A DNA stretch of 64,000 nt from Gossypium raimondii (Eukaryota > Streptophyta > Magnoliopsida > Malvales > Malvaceae): the NCBI RefSeq assembly GCF_025698545.1, contig NC_068571.1:50625733-50689732 (forward strand), given 5' to 3'. Shown here one piece after another: positions 12,143 to 25,811 of the stretch (its first letter is position 1; each line of letters begins with the position of its first letter). A program made the translations under genes and the position numbers. The notes beneath the pieces are model-generated. The model made no database searches, was not told the DNA's origin, and saw only the letters and a list, made by a program, of their open reading frames with translations.

Positions 12143-13524
12143 TAATACAACCAAGATAAGAAAACAGAAAAAAAAAACAGAGATCACAAACCCAAGGTTT
12201 TTTTTTTCAATATTTTTCAAGTTTATCCACTACTTTTTGAACTTCAAAACAAAACCCAGATAGCTAAAACCCAAAAATAGCAAAGAAAAATAAAATTAAG
12301 TACAAGTACAAGCAGAAAGATTGGAAGTAAGAGAAAATTGGAAACTAGAACCGTGAGGGCTTTGCAGGTGAAAACTATACAAAGGGACAATGATGTTGAT
12401 AGGCTAAAGAAGAGTTAAAGATGTTTCAACCCTCCAACAAAACAGATAACTTTTTTCTTTAAAAAAATGTCTGTTCTTTTTACTTCTTTAAATTTTTGGG
12501 TGCAAACAAAGCAATACTCTCTTCCTTTTTCTTTCTTGGTTTGTTTTTTGTTTCACTCTCTTTTTTTCTCTCTCTGCTCTGTAATTGTTTTCAGCTTTTC
12601 TTGTCAACTGAACAGAGCATCTTTATTTTATTTAAAGAGTAAAAATAAAATAAAATATACTTGGTCCAATAGTTTTAGGTAAACCCATTTATTCCTCTCA
12701 AAATCGGCAAAATTTTAAAATCTTTTATTTTTATTAGAAGATAATAAAATTTTAATTTTAAATTGAAGTTTTATAAAATTAAATATATTTGATTTTTTTC
12801 ATAAAAAGTCTTTTTATTAAAAATGGAGCATTTCAAACTCATATTTAATTTTGAGATGAATTCATTAAATCATATTTATATAAACTAACTAGTTTTCAAT
12901 ATGCAAAAATTATAAAATTTGCTCAAAATTCCTTTAAAAATATAAAAGTTTTCTTAAAATGCAAAACGAGAATTCCTAAAGTTTTCAAAAAATACCTTAA
13001 AATTCTTTAAAGTTTTTCATAAAATTCTAAGATTTTATAAAATTTTATGAATTTTAAAATTTTCAAAAGTATATTATAATTTTTTAAGTTTCTTTATAAA
13101 TTTTAAAGTCTTTTCCAATTTTTCATTTTGATGATTTTTTAAGTTTTTCTGATATTTTTGAAATTTTTAGTTTTCTTTTTTATTTTTCTTGGCACATGGC
13201 AGTGAATCATTTGTTGGGTTGGGATTGATAAAAAAAATACGTTTTCAAAGTGATAATTTAATTGTAGTAGAAGTATTAAGCCAAATATATTGATTACATT
13301 TTTTCATCCACGGAGTGAGTGTACCATAAATTTAGTTTTAACTAAAATTATTCCTAAATGAATTGCTCTTAAATCTTTCTCTTTTTGGGGGAAAAAATGC
13401 TATGTTTGTAATTTGTATACTATATTTTCTTTGAGTAGTTACTTTTCATCCCCAGTATTTTCATCTTCACAAACATTAAGCTAAAGTTTTGGGTTTAAAA
13501 CCAAATCGGAGTGACTACAGATAC
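12143..13524. other. 5' leader/promoter side of the type-B ARR and AT-rich spacer
   Basis: 12143 to about 12620 is the likely divergent 5' UTR and promoter of the minus-strand response regulator, with pyrimidine-rich blocks near 12510-12590. From 12690 to 13200 the sequence is almost pure A/T made of degenerate aaaattttcaaaatt words. No gene is recognised. Confidence 0.45.
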
Positions 13525-13880
13525 TCAAACCGGTTTCCCACTCCTACCGCGAGGGAAAATACTCCCGAAACCTATTTGAGTTCTGTTAGAGAGGATGACA
13601 GGTTTAATCGGTAATGTAGATTCCTCAACAACAACATTGCTATTCTGATTCTCTTAAGATTTAGTATACTCACCTACTATTTTAGAAAACTCAGGAGAGC
13701 TTCTTTTCAAAAAAATCCATACCAGCAACACCCACTTTTGGTTGTTTCTCTCCGTCTGCAAGCTCCGGTGGCTTGTCAGAGTCTATCAGGAAATCTTCCT
13801 ATGTCGCAAGCGATTTCAACTGCTGCCCCACTGAAGCAATCGTCTTCTGGCACTACTCCGCGAATTTACGGGTTGCCTCT
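13525..13880 (-). pseudogene. Remnant of a filament-like plant protein (FPP) gene
   Basis: Read on the minus strand, about 13879-13770 gives EATRKFAE, a stop, CQKTIASVGQQLKSLAT, a stop, and EDFLIDSDKPPEL. This closely resembles the conserved plant FPP stretch (CQKTIASLG.QLKSLAT.EDFL). Further down, near 13585-13525, NRTQIGFGSIFPRGRSGKP resembles the basic C-terminal end of the same family. Stops interrupt the first block, and the segment between the two blocks has drifted and appears frame-shifted, so this is not a working gene. FPPs are long coiled-coil proteins linked to microtubules; only the last part is represented here. GC content is higher than in the surroundings. The family match is from memory. 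Confidence 0.6.
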
Positions 13881-16800
13881 TAAATCCATTTTCGATTGTG
13901 TTGATGTCACCTAACTCTGTGACTTCAATTTTTCTGTCCATAAGTATATTTGGTAGAAAAGATGAAAATTAAAAAAAAAAATTTCTTCAATCTATTAAAA
14001 ATACATAAATTTTTAACCAACCTTCACTTCTTTCTCTCCCTCCTCCAACCGTTCTAATTTAGAAGGAAAATTGTCATCGCTTTATTTTCTTTTATCTCAC
14101 TTTTTTTTTCACCCAAGCATATTCAAATTTTATTTTCTTTTATTTTCTACTCAACTAAATACACCCTAAATAAATAAGTTTACAACTAATTATCGTATAT
14201 AAGTGAAATAATATAAACGGATTTAAAATATTGTCATTTAATTCTTCTATAAATTCATATAATAATATCCTAAAGCTATTTGTGAAGGGTTTTTTAATTG
14301 CATTTATAATAATTACCTTAATTCACAGACCTCTCTAAATTTGTTTAGGATTTTCTTAAAAAATATAAATATGAAATTCATAGATGAATTTTGATTTCAT
14401 GTGATTTTATACATGAATTTTTTAATTTGATTCAATTTTCACATATCACTAACAATATTATTGAGTTAGCACCATTTTAAATTAATATATTGCATACACA
14501 AACAATTATATTAATCCAATATGAAAAATAAATGTATGCATTTGTTTTTTTAAATGTATACAATTAAATCAAAATTAAAGTTTCATGTATACATATAAAC
14601 CAAAATTCAAGTTTTATGTGTATAATTACACCAAATCAAAGTTTACATATCAAATTGCACATTGCACAAAAAAAAGTATTTATCGGTCGAACCAGTCCGC
14701 TTTGGGCCAAGCTTATGTTTATATTTTTCAACCCCGACCCATTTTATTGTTTATAAATAATAAGTATAAAAATAACTCCATATTAAATTTTACATATTTT
14801 TATAATTAAATTTAAATAAATTATTATTTTAAAACAATGAAATTGGTCTTGGTGGGTCAACTTCGGGCATAGAATTTTTTGAAATCAGACCTCAGCTCAA
14901 CTCGGTCTGGTCACATCTGTTTTTAATTTAAAAATTGGAATCCACTTGACAACACTATTAAATAAATTATATTAATTTTGAATATGTGTTATCAACTGGA
15001 ATTTATTTTTTAAATTAGAAAATTAAACATTAAAATGTCACATATTCAAATATAATGAAAATCTATTAATAATATTACCAATTAGATTGTAATTTTAAAT
15101 AAAAATAGAGAGATTAAATTTTAAAAATAAAAATAAAAATCAAGGTACTAAATTTCTAAAGCTCAAGAGTATAAAGACTAATGTCATATTTAGAGTAAAG
15201 ATATTAAATTTGTACTTTGTAATGATTCGGATGTAATACTTTTGACATTGTCAATCGACGTGATTATGATTATACCTTTCTTAAAAATATTTTTAAAAAA
15301 TGTATTCATCTACTAAAGAGCCAACCACAAATCTCGAACATGAGTCAAAAATGAACATGAAAAATACAAAAAAAAGCATTAAATTAATAACAAATTAAAA
15401 TTTTAAGAATCCCGTTTTATATAAAAGTGTGGGAGTGTTTTTAATTACAAAAATAGTTATACTTGATTTTCATTATGGAGTAATGATGAGCAAAATCATG
15501 TATCTAATTATCTTCTTAATCACTATTTAATCTCATTAATGCTACTCATCATCTCAAAACCCTATTCATATTTAGGCAAGGAAGCTAGTCAGAGTCGACT
15601 ACCCAATTAGCTAGCTAGTAGAAATATCATCATCTTTTTGAATATGTTTCTTTATGTATAAATGCATTGCATCTTTCCCAAATCATCTTTTCATTGCTTT
15701 GGCTTTTTATATATATGTCATTTTCCACGTTTCTTACATAATTTCATTTTTGTCATGTTTAAGAATGTTGATGTACCATATAAATATATAAAACTTAAGA
15801 GAATTTTGACCCCAAAAAAACTAAATGAAGGCGATCTTGTCTGTTCACACATGTGATGCATTTACCCTACATTTTAGGCTGGCTGATTTTGTATAGAGGC
15901 AAATTGGATTGGATTAATTCATGTTATTTCCTATACAGTCAAGTGGTTTTAAGTCTATGACGGTCTTGGGTTCAAGTCATTTTAAATTTAAATAATTTCG
16001 AGTTCGAGTCATTTTGAATTTAAGTATTGAATTTTTCAAGTTGTCTTATCTCGAATTAGATCTATTTACACTTGATCATTCAAATTAATTTAATACAAGG
16101 ATTATGATGAGTTGAATAATTTTATATTTAAGATATTTGGATGTTTTAAGTTTAACTATTAAATCAAGTTCAATTTCTTAATTTATTTAAATAAATTAGA
16201 AAATTAATAATAATCATAAATAATTTTTGAAATAAATCGTCATAAATTCAAATTAATTAACCTATATTATAAAGCCTTTTGAATGACTAAATAGATGTTA
16301 TTTAGGTTTTTTTTTACAAAAGATAGTTATTTAGTTTATTTTACATTTTCATTATAAAGTTTCGATATTTTTATTGGGGTTAGTACTTGGTACACTAGTA
16401 GTATATTTTTTTATTTCACAAATAATCTTGAAAATTCGACCAGTCTCTTTTCTTAAATATTTATTTTTTAATATTTTACTATTCCCCATAAGACACTTGT
16501 TAATCCTCCGACTCCACTTGTAGAGTGTAAAACTCCATTCTCAATATACCAAAAGGAGATTAATCAAAAATCATTTTAAGATTTCAAATAAATCAAATAA
16601 AAGTCAAATTCAAATTTTTAAAGATTTTGAAGTCAAATAAAAACAAAATCAAAAGTTTTTGAGATTTTGCATTGTATTTTGATCATTCTCTTTACTTATT
16701 AAATTTATTTGCGAATAAAGAGAATATATATATTATGTGTAGTCTTGTTTTTGCAATTTGCTATCAAGATTTCATGACATAAGATGAAATTGCATATTTT

Positions 16801-17576
16801 ATAACAATAGATAAATGATACTTACAATTTACAAGCTATTTAAAATAAAACAAATTAATAATTTAGGTTATAAGTATTGTTTTGCGATTTGTGAAAATTG
16901 AATCAAATTAAAATTTTATGTATAAAATCACACAAAATCAAAGTTCATGTATAACATTGCACATTGGACCAAAGTTCATGTATAATTTTGATATTTATCC
17001 TAAAAATTAAATACATGAATATTATATTTTATCTAATAAGGGTAGATTTGTAAATTATCATCACATTCTCAGAAAAGTACTTAGTGAATCAAAAGTGATA
17101 ATGTAACTTTTCCAAAATTTTAATCAATACCTTTCAATATATATCAAACATTATAAAATATTTTTCTTGGCAACCACAACACCAACAATAATATTTACAC
17201 GTGTAAAGTTATTTCTAGTTCACATATTGAAGAGACAACTCAACATGCTTAACAATAAATAAGGTACAAATGATTTAGATTTTAACATATTTAATAATTA
17301 ATACAAAAATAATGAAATAAGCATGATACATTTAAATACTATTAATTAAATATTGATATAATCAATAAGGTTATACATGAGGTAACATGCAACTAAGGAT
17401 ATTTGGGGATTTAGCTTAAGTTCAATTGCACTTATGCGCATTTTATTTTAATATAAGGGTTAAAGAGGAGTTATGAGTATTTATGTATCTAGATTCTATA
17501 TTAATATTGGGTTGGTGTCACGAGTTAAATGCAATTTAACTCAATAATGAAACTGTAAAAAAAATCAATTTAGATA
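13881..17576. other. AT-rich intergenic region with dispersed repeat relics
   Basis: No gene recognised. 13905-14170 is a repeat related to 5560-5700 (inverted). 14570-14680 and 16890-17000 share the theme caaagttcatgtataa..cacattg, probably relics of one repeat family. 14680-14930 contains a cggtcgaaccagtcc / gggtcaacttcggg relic. 15940-16030 has iterated gttcaagtcattttaaattt units. Confidence 0.4.
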
Positions 17577-18494
17577 GGTTTAAATCATCAAAGTACTTGT
17601 TCTCTTTTGAAATTTAAAATTTAGTTATTATACTTTAATTTTGAGACATTCAATTTCTGTACTTTTTTTATTTAAAATCTTGGTCCCTCCATCTAATTTT
17701 ATCGTTAGAGTTAACAATGTTAAAGATAAAATAACTTTTTTGCCCTCAACATTTACAACTTTTGTCAAATTTGTCATTATTGTTTAAAAGTACATAAAAT
17801 TAATTTTTCATATTTTAAATATTAAAACAAAAATATTTAAAAATGAAAATAATAATAACTCATAAAATAAAAAAATTAAAAATATAAAAAAATCTAAAAA
17901 AATCTAAAATTCAATGCTATCTAAATTGGACCAGACCAATTGGGGTATAAAAAACCAGTTGGCCCGCAAACAAACATGGACTGGTTGAATCGAGCTAAAA
18001 AATCGATTGAATTGATTTCAAACTGGTTTGACCAATTGGTTCTTGGAATGACCTATCCAATCGGTTCAAAGCAAATAAATTATTAAAAGAATTATAAAAA
18101 CCGATTCAACTATCAATTCAACTAGTGTTTAATCCTGGTTCAACCAATCTATACCGGTTCGCAAATCAACCAAGTTTTTACCTCTTACTGGACTAAAAAA
18201 TATATTTTTAATATTTTAAAAAATACATATATTTTAAAATTTTATGTTTTTTAATACAAAAATATTTTTAAAATTTATGTAATTTTAAAGGGTAGGGACC
18301 AAATTGACAAAAAATTATAAATATTTAGGACTAAAAGCTATTTTAACTTTAACATCATTAACTCTAATGGCAAGATTAGACAGAGTGACCAAGATTTTCA
18401 AATAGAAGAGTATAGGGATCAATATCTTAAAATTAAAATATAGGACTAAATTTTAAATTTAAAAGAGTATAAGTACCTTTGGTGTATATAAACC
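17577..18494. mobile_element. Fold-back element with ~200-bp terminal inverted repeats
   Basis: The left arm (ggtttaaatcatcaaagtac, with later cttggtccctccatctaatt) pairs with the reverse complement of the right arm (ggtttatatacaccaaaggtac, with later cttggtcactctgtctaatc) over roughly 200 bases. The flanks caatttagata and aattgaatata are similar and could be a decayed target duplication. The interior (about 17930-18190) is filled with ccaattgg / aaccggttc-like words and has no coding capacity. Superfamily is not certain; long arms suggest a Mutator-type non-autonomous element. Confidence 0.6.
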
Positions 18495-20277
18495 AATTGA
18501 ATATATAAGGTAAGATACAACTAAGGATATTTTATAATTTACTTAAAACAAACCGTTTATCATTATCTTCCATTTTATCTATATCTTCCTTAAAAAATAA
18601 ATAAATGTAAATTATAAATAGGTCATTTATTTTAAAATAATTTTCTATCATTTTAAAATATTTATGCAATTTACTTGAAAATAAATTATTATCAATTATC
18701 CTCACAGAATTATGTAAGTTCCTTTTTACCTATAAGTCACTTGAAAAATCTCTCTTTATAGATATATTATAAAAAGATTATTTATTTTAAAATATTTTTC
18801 AATCAATTCTTTTATCTTGTATATAAATAGATATCAAATTTACATGAAAATAATATTACTCGTGAATGTTTTAACAAAAAAATAGTGTCTGAAAATAATA
18901 TTACTTGAGAAAGGATGGTATAAAACATAAATATTATTCATTTCTAATAGTTTGATGCTAAATCAGTAAATTCATTTTAAATTTTAGAATTTTCATTTAT
19001 CAAGATAAAATATTCACGTGATATTAAATTCTTAAAAAATATGACGTAACCTCATTATTTCTTACAATTATTTTTCATCAAAATTAAAATAAAATTTAGT
19101 ACTTTTTAATAACGTAAGCGCAATTGATTCACTAATAAAAACACAAATGATAACTTAATTGTTTGTGGTGAAGTAAGTAAAATAGGAAAGGGCGGTGATT
19201 CCCACGCAATCTAAAGGAGAGTTAAGAAAGAGGTCCGCGTGTTCCGAAACGGAAAGCACCAAAAGAAAGTGTGTTTTTAGCAGAATATCAACGTGTCATC
19301 TTTCTATTGAGTAGGCGGTTTACAGGATGGGACCCACCCAGCAGTTTAGAATCCAAACCCCAAAATGCAAAAGCCAAAATGCAAAGCGGCAGCCTTTTTT
19401 TTAATTTTTTTTTTATTTTTCTTTTTCGGATAACGACACGTTGGTCGCAGGATATCAGAGACAAGAACTTGCTTGGAATTCGGAAATTGGTGGGTCCATA
19501 TCTCATAATTAAACTGTACCCGCACTCACTCGATCTAACCCCCTTGCCCTTTGCGGCATTTGACTTTTTCGTTTCCATTATCCTCTCTTTTTCCTACTTT
19601 TAAAGTTATTCACGTTCAATTACAATTTAATTTGGGTATAATGACAAATTTAATCTTCAATATTTATATTTTTATTAATTTGATCATTACTTTTTTAACT
19701 AAATTTGATAATTAATTTTTTTTAAAATAGTTAAATTGATTTTTTAATGGGAATGTTAAATAAAACAATAATTTTTTAGCAATATTGGTGTGCCAGCCTA
19801 CATTATAATCCATGTATATTTTATATTGAGATGATACTATTTATCTTATATGCCACATTAATAAATAATTTAAAAATTACAAAAAAATCAAAAAATCAAA
19901 AAATCAAAATTAAAAATAATTATAAGAAGTTCATAATTAAAAAAAAAAAAGAAACATGAACTACACATGAATCATCATAAGAAGAATATATTTTAGATCT
20001 AAGTCGATCTGATAATCAGTGTTGGAGATCGAAAAAAAAAGCTGTTTGGGTTTTGGTTATTAGATTCGTGACGTTGAAAGTTGTTTCATAAATAAAGTGA
20101 ATTGTAAAAGAGAAGGGGAGGAGAACTTTCGATTGATGTAGGTGGTGCGAACAGATAAAACCATAGATCAACGATTTTAACAACACAATGATTTAAATGA
20201 AAATTTTGAATAGTTTAATGATTATTTTGTAACTTTTTGAAGTTGAGTGACCAAAATGTAAACACACTAATAGTTAA
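18495..20277. other. AT-rich spacer with a short GC-richer island
   Basis: Mostly AT-rich with no gene. 19180-19580 is clearly richer in G+C than its surroundings, with promoter-like words such as caacgtgtcatc and gatgggacccaccc. Open frames occur on both strands there, but I recognise no family. 19630-20270 looks like further decayed transposon-like sequence. Confidence 0.4.
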
Positions 20278-21256
20278 ATGGCATTAAAGACTAATTTACC
20301 ATTAAATGCCTAAAAAAATATTCATGAGACTAGGCCGATTAAATGAAAAATGACGGGAATGGAACAATTTTGGAAAAATGCTTCAAGCTGGAAGCTTTTT
20401 CAAGTGATACGTAGAAAAGTGCTTCTAGCTGGAAGTTCTTTCCACCAAGTCAGCAAAAGCACTTCTAGCAGGAAGCTCTTTTCCTCTGATTTTTCCAGCG
20501 CTGGTTTTAAGTGTTGGGGTTTTGTTTATTTAAAGTAAGGTTTAGGGTTTTTTGAGATTTTAAATTAATTATTTTGTAATAATTGTTTGAGATGTTAAAT
20601 AATAATTTAATTCAAAATTAAAAAAAACATTGTATTTTTACACCAATCGTATATTTAAATCCCGAAAATTGAATTAGATTCATAATTGAAACTTTCGTCT
20701 ACTTTGCAAGGATAAAGTATTAGTCTTAATATTAGAGTGGTAGGCGATTTTCCGAAAATTATTTATTAACGGAAATATGGTTCTTATCATGACGTACATG
20801 AATTTGCCATTGATAATTTGAAAACAATGAATACTTGGTATTAGAAATTTTTTAGGAAAATATTAAGATAATTTAAATAAATAAAATTGAGAGAGCAAAA
20901 TTTTTTTTAGAGAATTTAATTGGGTTTTGAGAGGAATTTGAGAGAGTTGAGATTGAATTGGAAATAAAAATAAAATGGGGGGTCTATAGGGTAAATTTTT
21001 TTACCGTTGGGGGGCAACGGCTAATTAAACAACCGTTGAAAGTAGGTGACCGCTGGGGAAAAATAGCTTCTGCGCAAAAATGGCAGAAAGAGCTTCAAGC
21101 TGGAAGCACTTTTCTGCGCATCACCTTAAAAAGCTTTCAGCGGGAAGTGTTTTTCAAAAATTGACCAATTCTCGTAATTTTTCATTCAATCTGCCTAGTC
21201 CCGTAAATATTTTATTTTTTACATTTAACGGTAAATTAATCAAAAGGTTGTTTACC
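20278..21256. mobile_element. Long inverted-repeat element with iterated palindromic motifs
   Basis: The left arm (about 20278-20476, containing gagactaggccgattaaatg) matches the reverse complement of the right arm (about 21080-21256, gggactaggcagattgaatg) over more than 150 bases. Each arm carries copies of the near-palindrome gcttcaagctggaagc: 20380, 20421 and 20461 on the left, and 21092 and, more degenerate, 21133 on the right. The centre (20540-20990) is AT-rich and non-coding. This is a non-autonomous fold-back transposon of undetermined superfamily. Confidence 0.6.
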
Positions 21257-24064
21257 CTAAATTTTATTATAGTTTTTGTGTAAAATTTATCATAAAATAA
21301 TAATTAAAATTTGTTATACATAATCATCTAATTAGACCAATCATTTTGATAAAGAACGAGTTTACTCATAAAAAGGGTTCATCCAACTTAAGACTCCTAC
21401 ATGCTTACCACTGTCGGGTCACATCAAGATTTACTTGAAAATTCCTTTTATCGCATCTGATAGGATCCTCATTACTTTTTTTACCAATTCTTCGTAATAC
21501 GATGAATCACATTCTATCATATCTTAGTAGAGCTTTTCATAATCCTATACTATCAATTTTACACGATAGGATACATGTACAAAGAGGCCCACACCAAGCC
21601 CTTACTTTACATAACTCCATCCCTTGAGGCTCCAAGCTATTACTCCATGTTAGAGGGATACACATATTATTATCGTAGCTCAAGAGGTCTTGGCATTTCT
21701 CCTTTAAAATTTTAATTAGGCTCTTCAAAATTTAAAATCCTCATTACATTTTATTTTTTTGAAAATTTTTATTAACCTCTCTTATTATTCTTTTTAAAAA
21801 TCTCATTAATCTCGTAAAAAAATTTAAAAAGTTTAATTAGACCCTCAAAAATTTCTTTTAAAGAAAATTTCATAAACTTGTAAAATTTTTGAAAATTTAA
21901 GTGGCACCCAAAACTTAATTTTAAGATGTGCGACTACTCCATTGTCAACACTCTGTTCATATCTTACCATAGCTCTCTAAATACTCTCAAACAACTTTTA
22001 ACGACCCTAGCATATCCCACGTATTCTATCAATGAAAATAATTGAGAGGAGCCTTCCCTAACCTGAAAGATTAATCACCCTTAAGCTTAAAAATGGTAAT
22101 GAAAGATTAAAGGTCATGTCAAAATAATTAAAGATTAATCCAGCTAGAAAAGAAGAGTGAGAAATGTAATGCCTGATGAAACAAGTTGCTTAATGATTAA
22201 TTAATATTTAATGGCATCCAGCTAAACACAGCAATGCTGTTTTGATTGAACATTTTTTGGAACCCATTTGGTGAATGGGGGATGTCTTAGTCTTTCTTTC
22301 AAACTACAAATCCAAGAATTTGGATTCAAATGCAAAATTTATAAGTTTAATTATATTATATGGTGGTTGGATTAGGCAACCTCCAATTTAGGATGTGAGG
22401 ATTACTTTTGAAATCTAATTTTATAAATTAAAAAGAAAAAAAACCCTAAGCGAAATTGAACTTGAATTCTTATAAAATCAAATGAACCCTAACTCATGAA
22501 CCATACAAAAGTTGTTTGAGAAGAAGATGATATTATGATGGGGATGTGCGTTGGGGGGTCTTATGTCTTAATCACACCTTAACAGTCTGGTCCACTCACT
22601 GCATACAGGAACCAGACAGCACCTCTTTACTTTTTGTAAGACTTACAACAACCATGTTCCATGGATCATATGCTTCCAAATCCTCTACTTCAAGCCTTTG
22701 TGACATGGGTCATAGTTTTGCATTTTCAATAACAAAAGGTTAATGCATCTTGGGAACAATTTAATGGAATATCCCAACCTCTTTAACTTTCAATCCATAC
22801 CATAAATGACATCCTTTAGGGTTAGCAAAGAGCAACGTGAAACATGGTGGAGAAAATGATTACAGAAAACAAGAAAGTGGGATTATATGAACAAATCATC
22901 AACCACTTGAATGCCCATTTTGCTTTATTAAGAAAATTACAAATGAGGACACATCATTTTATTTTATTTTAAGGTTTCTGGTTATTATAGTTAATTATAT
23001 TGGAGAAGTTTGGTGAGCATTAGGCGGAATCAAGTGATGGGTTTTTATAGTTTAAACAAAGGTTTGTGGAAGTGGAACTACTCTCTCTATATGCCATTTT
23101 TAGTATTCCAAAAGGATTGCTCAATGGACAAAGAGTTGTTCATTTGAAGTCATAAGTGGTATATTTTGATGACTGATATGAACACAGCAACATGTTCACA
23201 CACAATTACTCTTTAATTAATAAAATGGACCATATTTTTTAAATGCACAATTTTGCTTCTTATATGAGCCAGGGCCAGGGGGCTTTGCTCTCAAAATATT
23301 TTAAAATTTTTAATTAGACCCTTTTTCTCATTAATCCTTCAATTCTTTTTTAAAAAATTAATTAGGCCATCCAATTAGGTTAATGAAATGTTCCATTTTA
23401 TAGATTAATTCCATAAAAAATTATGATGCTTCGTTTTTTTAAAAAAATCATTCAAGCAGTCGGTTCGATTAAAAAATCATTAAAATTAAATTTTTTTAAA
23501 AATAATAAAACTTTGGTTCATTTGATTTATACCAGTTCTCAATTTAATCGATTCAAATTTTTTCTCTAGACTAATACCTTGATCGATTCTTGATCTGAAC
23601 AACAAATTCAATCCAATTCAAACATCATTGACCTAAAATTCGAACCTCAACCGAAAACCCCATTAGCAATTACTAAAATTTTCATTACTTGTCATTCAAC
23701 TTGTAGTTGTAATAATTTGAGACATGCATTTGACTTATAGTCTGCTGAGGATAAAGTTTAAGATACCCCCATAAAAGCAAATTTTCAAAGGTTTACTCAC
23801 AAATTTCATTAACTTTTTCACCATTTATGAAAATAAAATGAATTATTTTTCATTATATCCTTGGCATGTTGTGGAAAACAACTTAGTCTAAATATAGCCT
23901 TGGTTCCCTACACCCTAGAAAAAATCAAAACACAAAGGTGTTAATTATAGAGTTGTTAATAACAAAAGAAAATAGAAAATACCTTTAAAATATTAATTAG
24001 CATATATGTATCTTTAGGATGTACATATAGCAAATCTGGCTACAACCATGTATGTACATATATG
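21257..24064. other. Intergenic, repeat relics
   Basis: No gene recognised. 21720-21910 and 23270-23400 are relics of one AT-rich repeat with the word ttttaattagaccc and gctc(t/c)caa-like starts, also seen at 58440-58620. 23455-23640 holds gattcgatt/ccaatcgattc motifs like those at 6120-6420. 22500-22740 is less AT-rich but carries no recognisable coding signal. Confidence 0.4.
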
Positions 24065-24530
24065 CTATTAGTTCTCGTATTATGCATAATTTATTGATTT
24101 AGTCTCTATGTTTTAATTTGATCATTTTAATCTTTATATTTTTGAATTGTGAAATTTTAGTTCGATTTAATAGCAACCTTTCAGTTCATTAAATTAAGTT
24201 ATGTTATTTTCCTATATAGTAAATATTATCATGTGTGTAATACCTTGTTAGCTTGCGATGGATTGAATGTTTGTTGTTTGCGTTAAGATCGAAATTTCAA
24301 AATTTGAAAAGTACAAGGATTAAGAATGATTAAATTGAAGAATATAGACTAAATTTATAACTTTACACATGATACACGATTAATAGCGAATTTAACCAAA
24401 ATGATTTAATTTCTACTATTTGAGTTCGAATTGGAATTTTAAAATTGAAAAGCACATGAACTGAAATTGTTAAAATTAAAGTATAAGGATTAAATCTACA
24501 ACTTATGCATATTGCATGGACAAATTAGTA
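24065..24530. mobile_element. Decayed fold-back element
   Basis: The left part (ctattagttctcgtattatg, then tttagtctctatgttttaat) pairs with the reverse complement of the right part (ctactaatttgtccatgcaa, then tttaatccttatactttaat). A second, inner arm pairs near 24330-24380, so the structure may be two nested copies. No coding capacity. Confidence 0.5.
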
Positions 24531-25811
24531 GGTTTTATTTAGTTTATGTCATTAGAAAAAGACTAAAACGCTAATTTTTTTTGAAAAATCATAATTTTTA
24601 TTATAACGATATTTATATATCTCAATAATTTTAATATTTTTTTATAATTTAAAGAACTTGAATTACAACCTTAAAACAAATCTCAAATTTTAGCCAAATA
24701 AAATTGAAAGAGTTAAAAATTTGGGTATAGATTGAATTTTTAGTGTTGATACTGATTTTATATTTTTTATATAATTTTTCCTTTCACCAAGGACAAGTGT
24801 GATATATAATTTAATACAGAAAAAATATTTGACTTATCGTTGGTGCATATAATGTTTAATTATGTTCAAATAAAGTAATTAATATTTATGTATATGCTCT
24901 CTACTTTTTTGCTTTATTTAATAATGAGGTGTCATGTTATTATTCTTTGATGGTATGTGAAACTTATGTATCGATAGTGCATCAAATGCTACTATATATA
25001 TAATGAGAAAGTATTTAGTACGATGACAATAGAGTTTTTAAACTTTACAAGTATGATTAGAGGGTTGACACGTGTCTATAAGAGCATAATAAAATATTTA
25101 AAGAAAAAGAGACACATGTCAATTTTTAAGACTACTTAAAGGAATAAAAATTGTTAACGTACCAAATACATACCCATATATATATTTTAATGAACATGTT
25201 CTTTTAGTCAAAAGTGACCCAAGTATATGAAGAAAAGTGACAAGTAGTGGCAAACCTTCAAATTCAAGGTTGTTTAATTTACAGCCACCAATCTCTTTTT
25301 AGTTTATAAATGGCAGATTATTATGGCCTCATTTGATTGTGGGCGACATGTATCGAATTTGCCATTAAATTTAGCCGAATTCCAGCCATGGTATCTTCAC
25401 CATTGTTTAGCCAAAAATAAAACAAACAAAAGTGAAGTTTGAAATCTTTAGCCATTGTAATGGGTTGGGTTAACCAGTGCAACTTTGGGTCCTTTTCAAT
25501 GGAGTTTGTGAACGAAAGTAATGCATATATTTTCCCTTTTTTCTGAATGTTTGAGAGTTTTTACATGGACCAACTTTGTAATATCATACATGAAGTTCTT
25601 GATCAAGAAGCATACATATGAATGAATTCGAAGAACCCCTTATCGATTCAATCGTTCAAAAGCCGGATCCGGATCAAACAGAGACTACATATCTGTCATT
25701 ACAAACCTGGGATGGGAGAAACAGATCATCAACCACCGGCTGCCACTCACTGGGTGATGCCAGCCAAGTACATCAAACATACTTGGAGACAATGCAACTA
25801 TCTGTCCCAAC
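24531..25811. other. Intergenic and 3' region of the ABHD17-like gene
   Basis: AT-rich spacer. About 25560-25811 is the likely 3' UTR of the minus-strand hydrolase gene. No additional gene is recognised. Confidence 0.4.

Noticed and set aside
19271-19603. 110-residue plus-strand frame and overlapping 96-residue minus-strand frame
   Set aside because: No recognisable domain, overlap on both strands, and low-complexity runs; treated as a GC-richer island rather than a gene.
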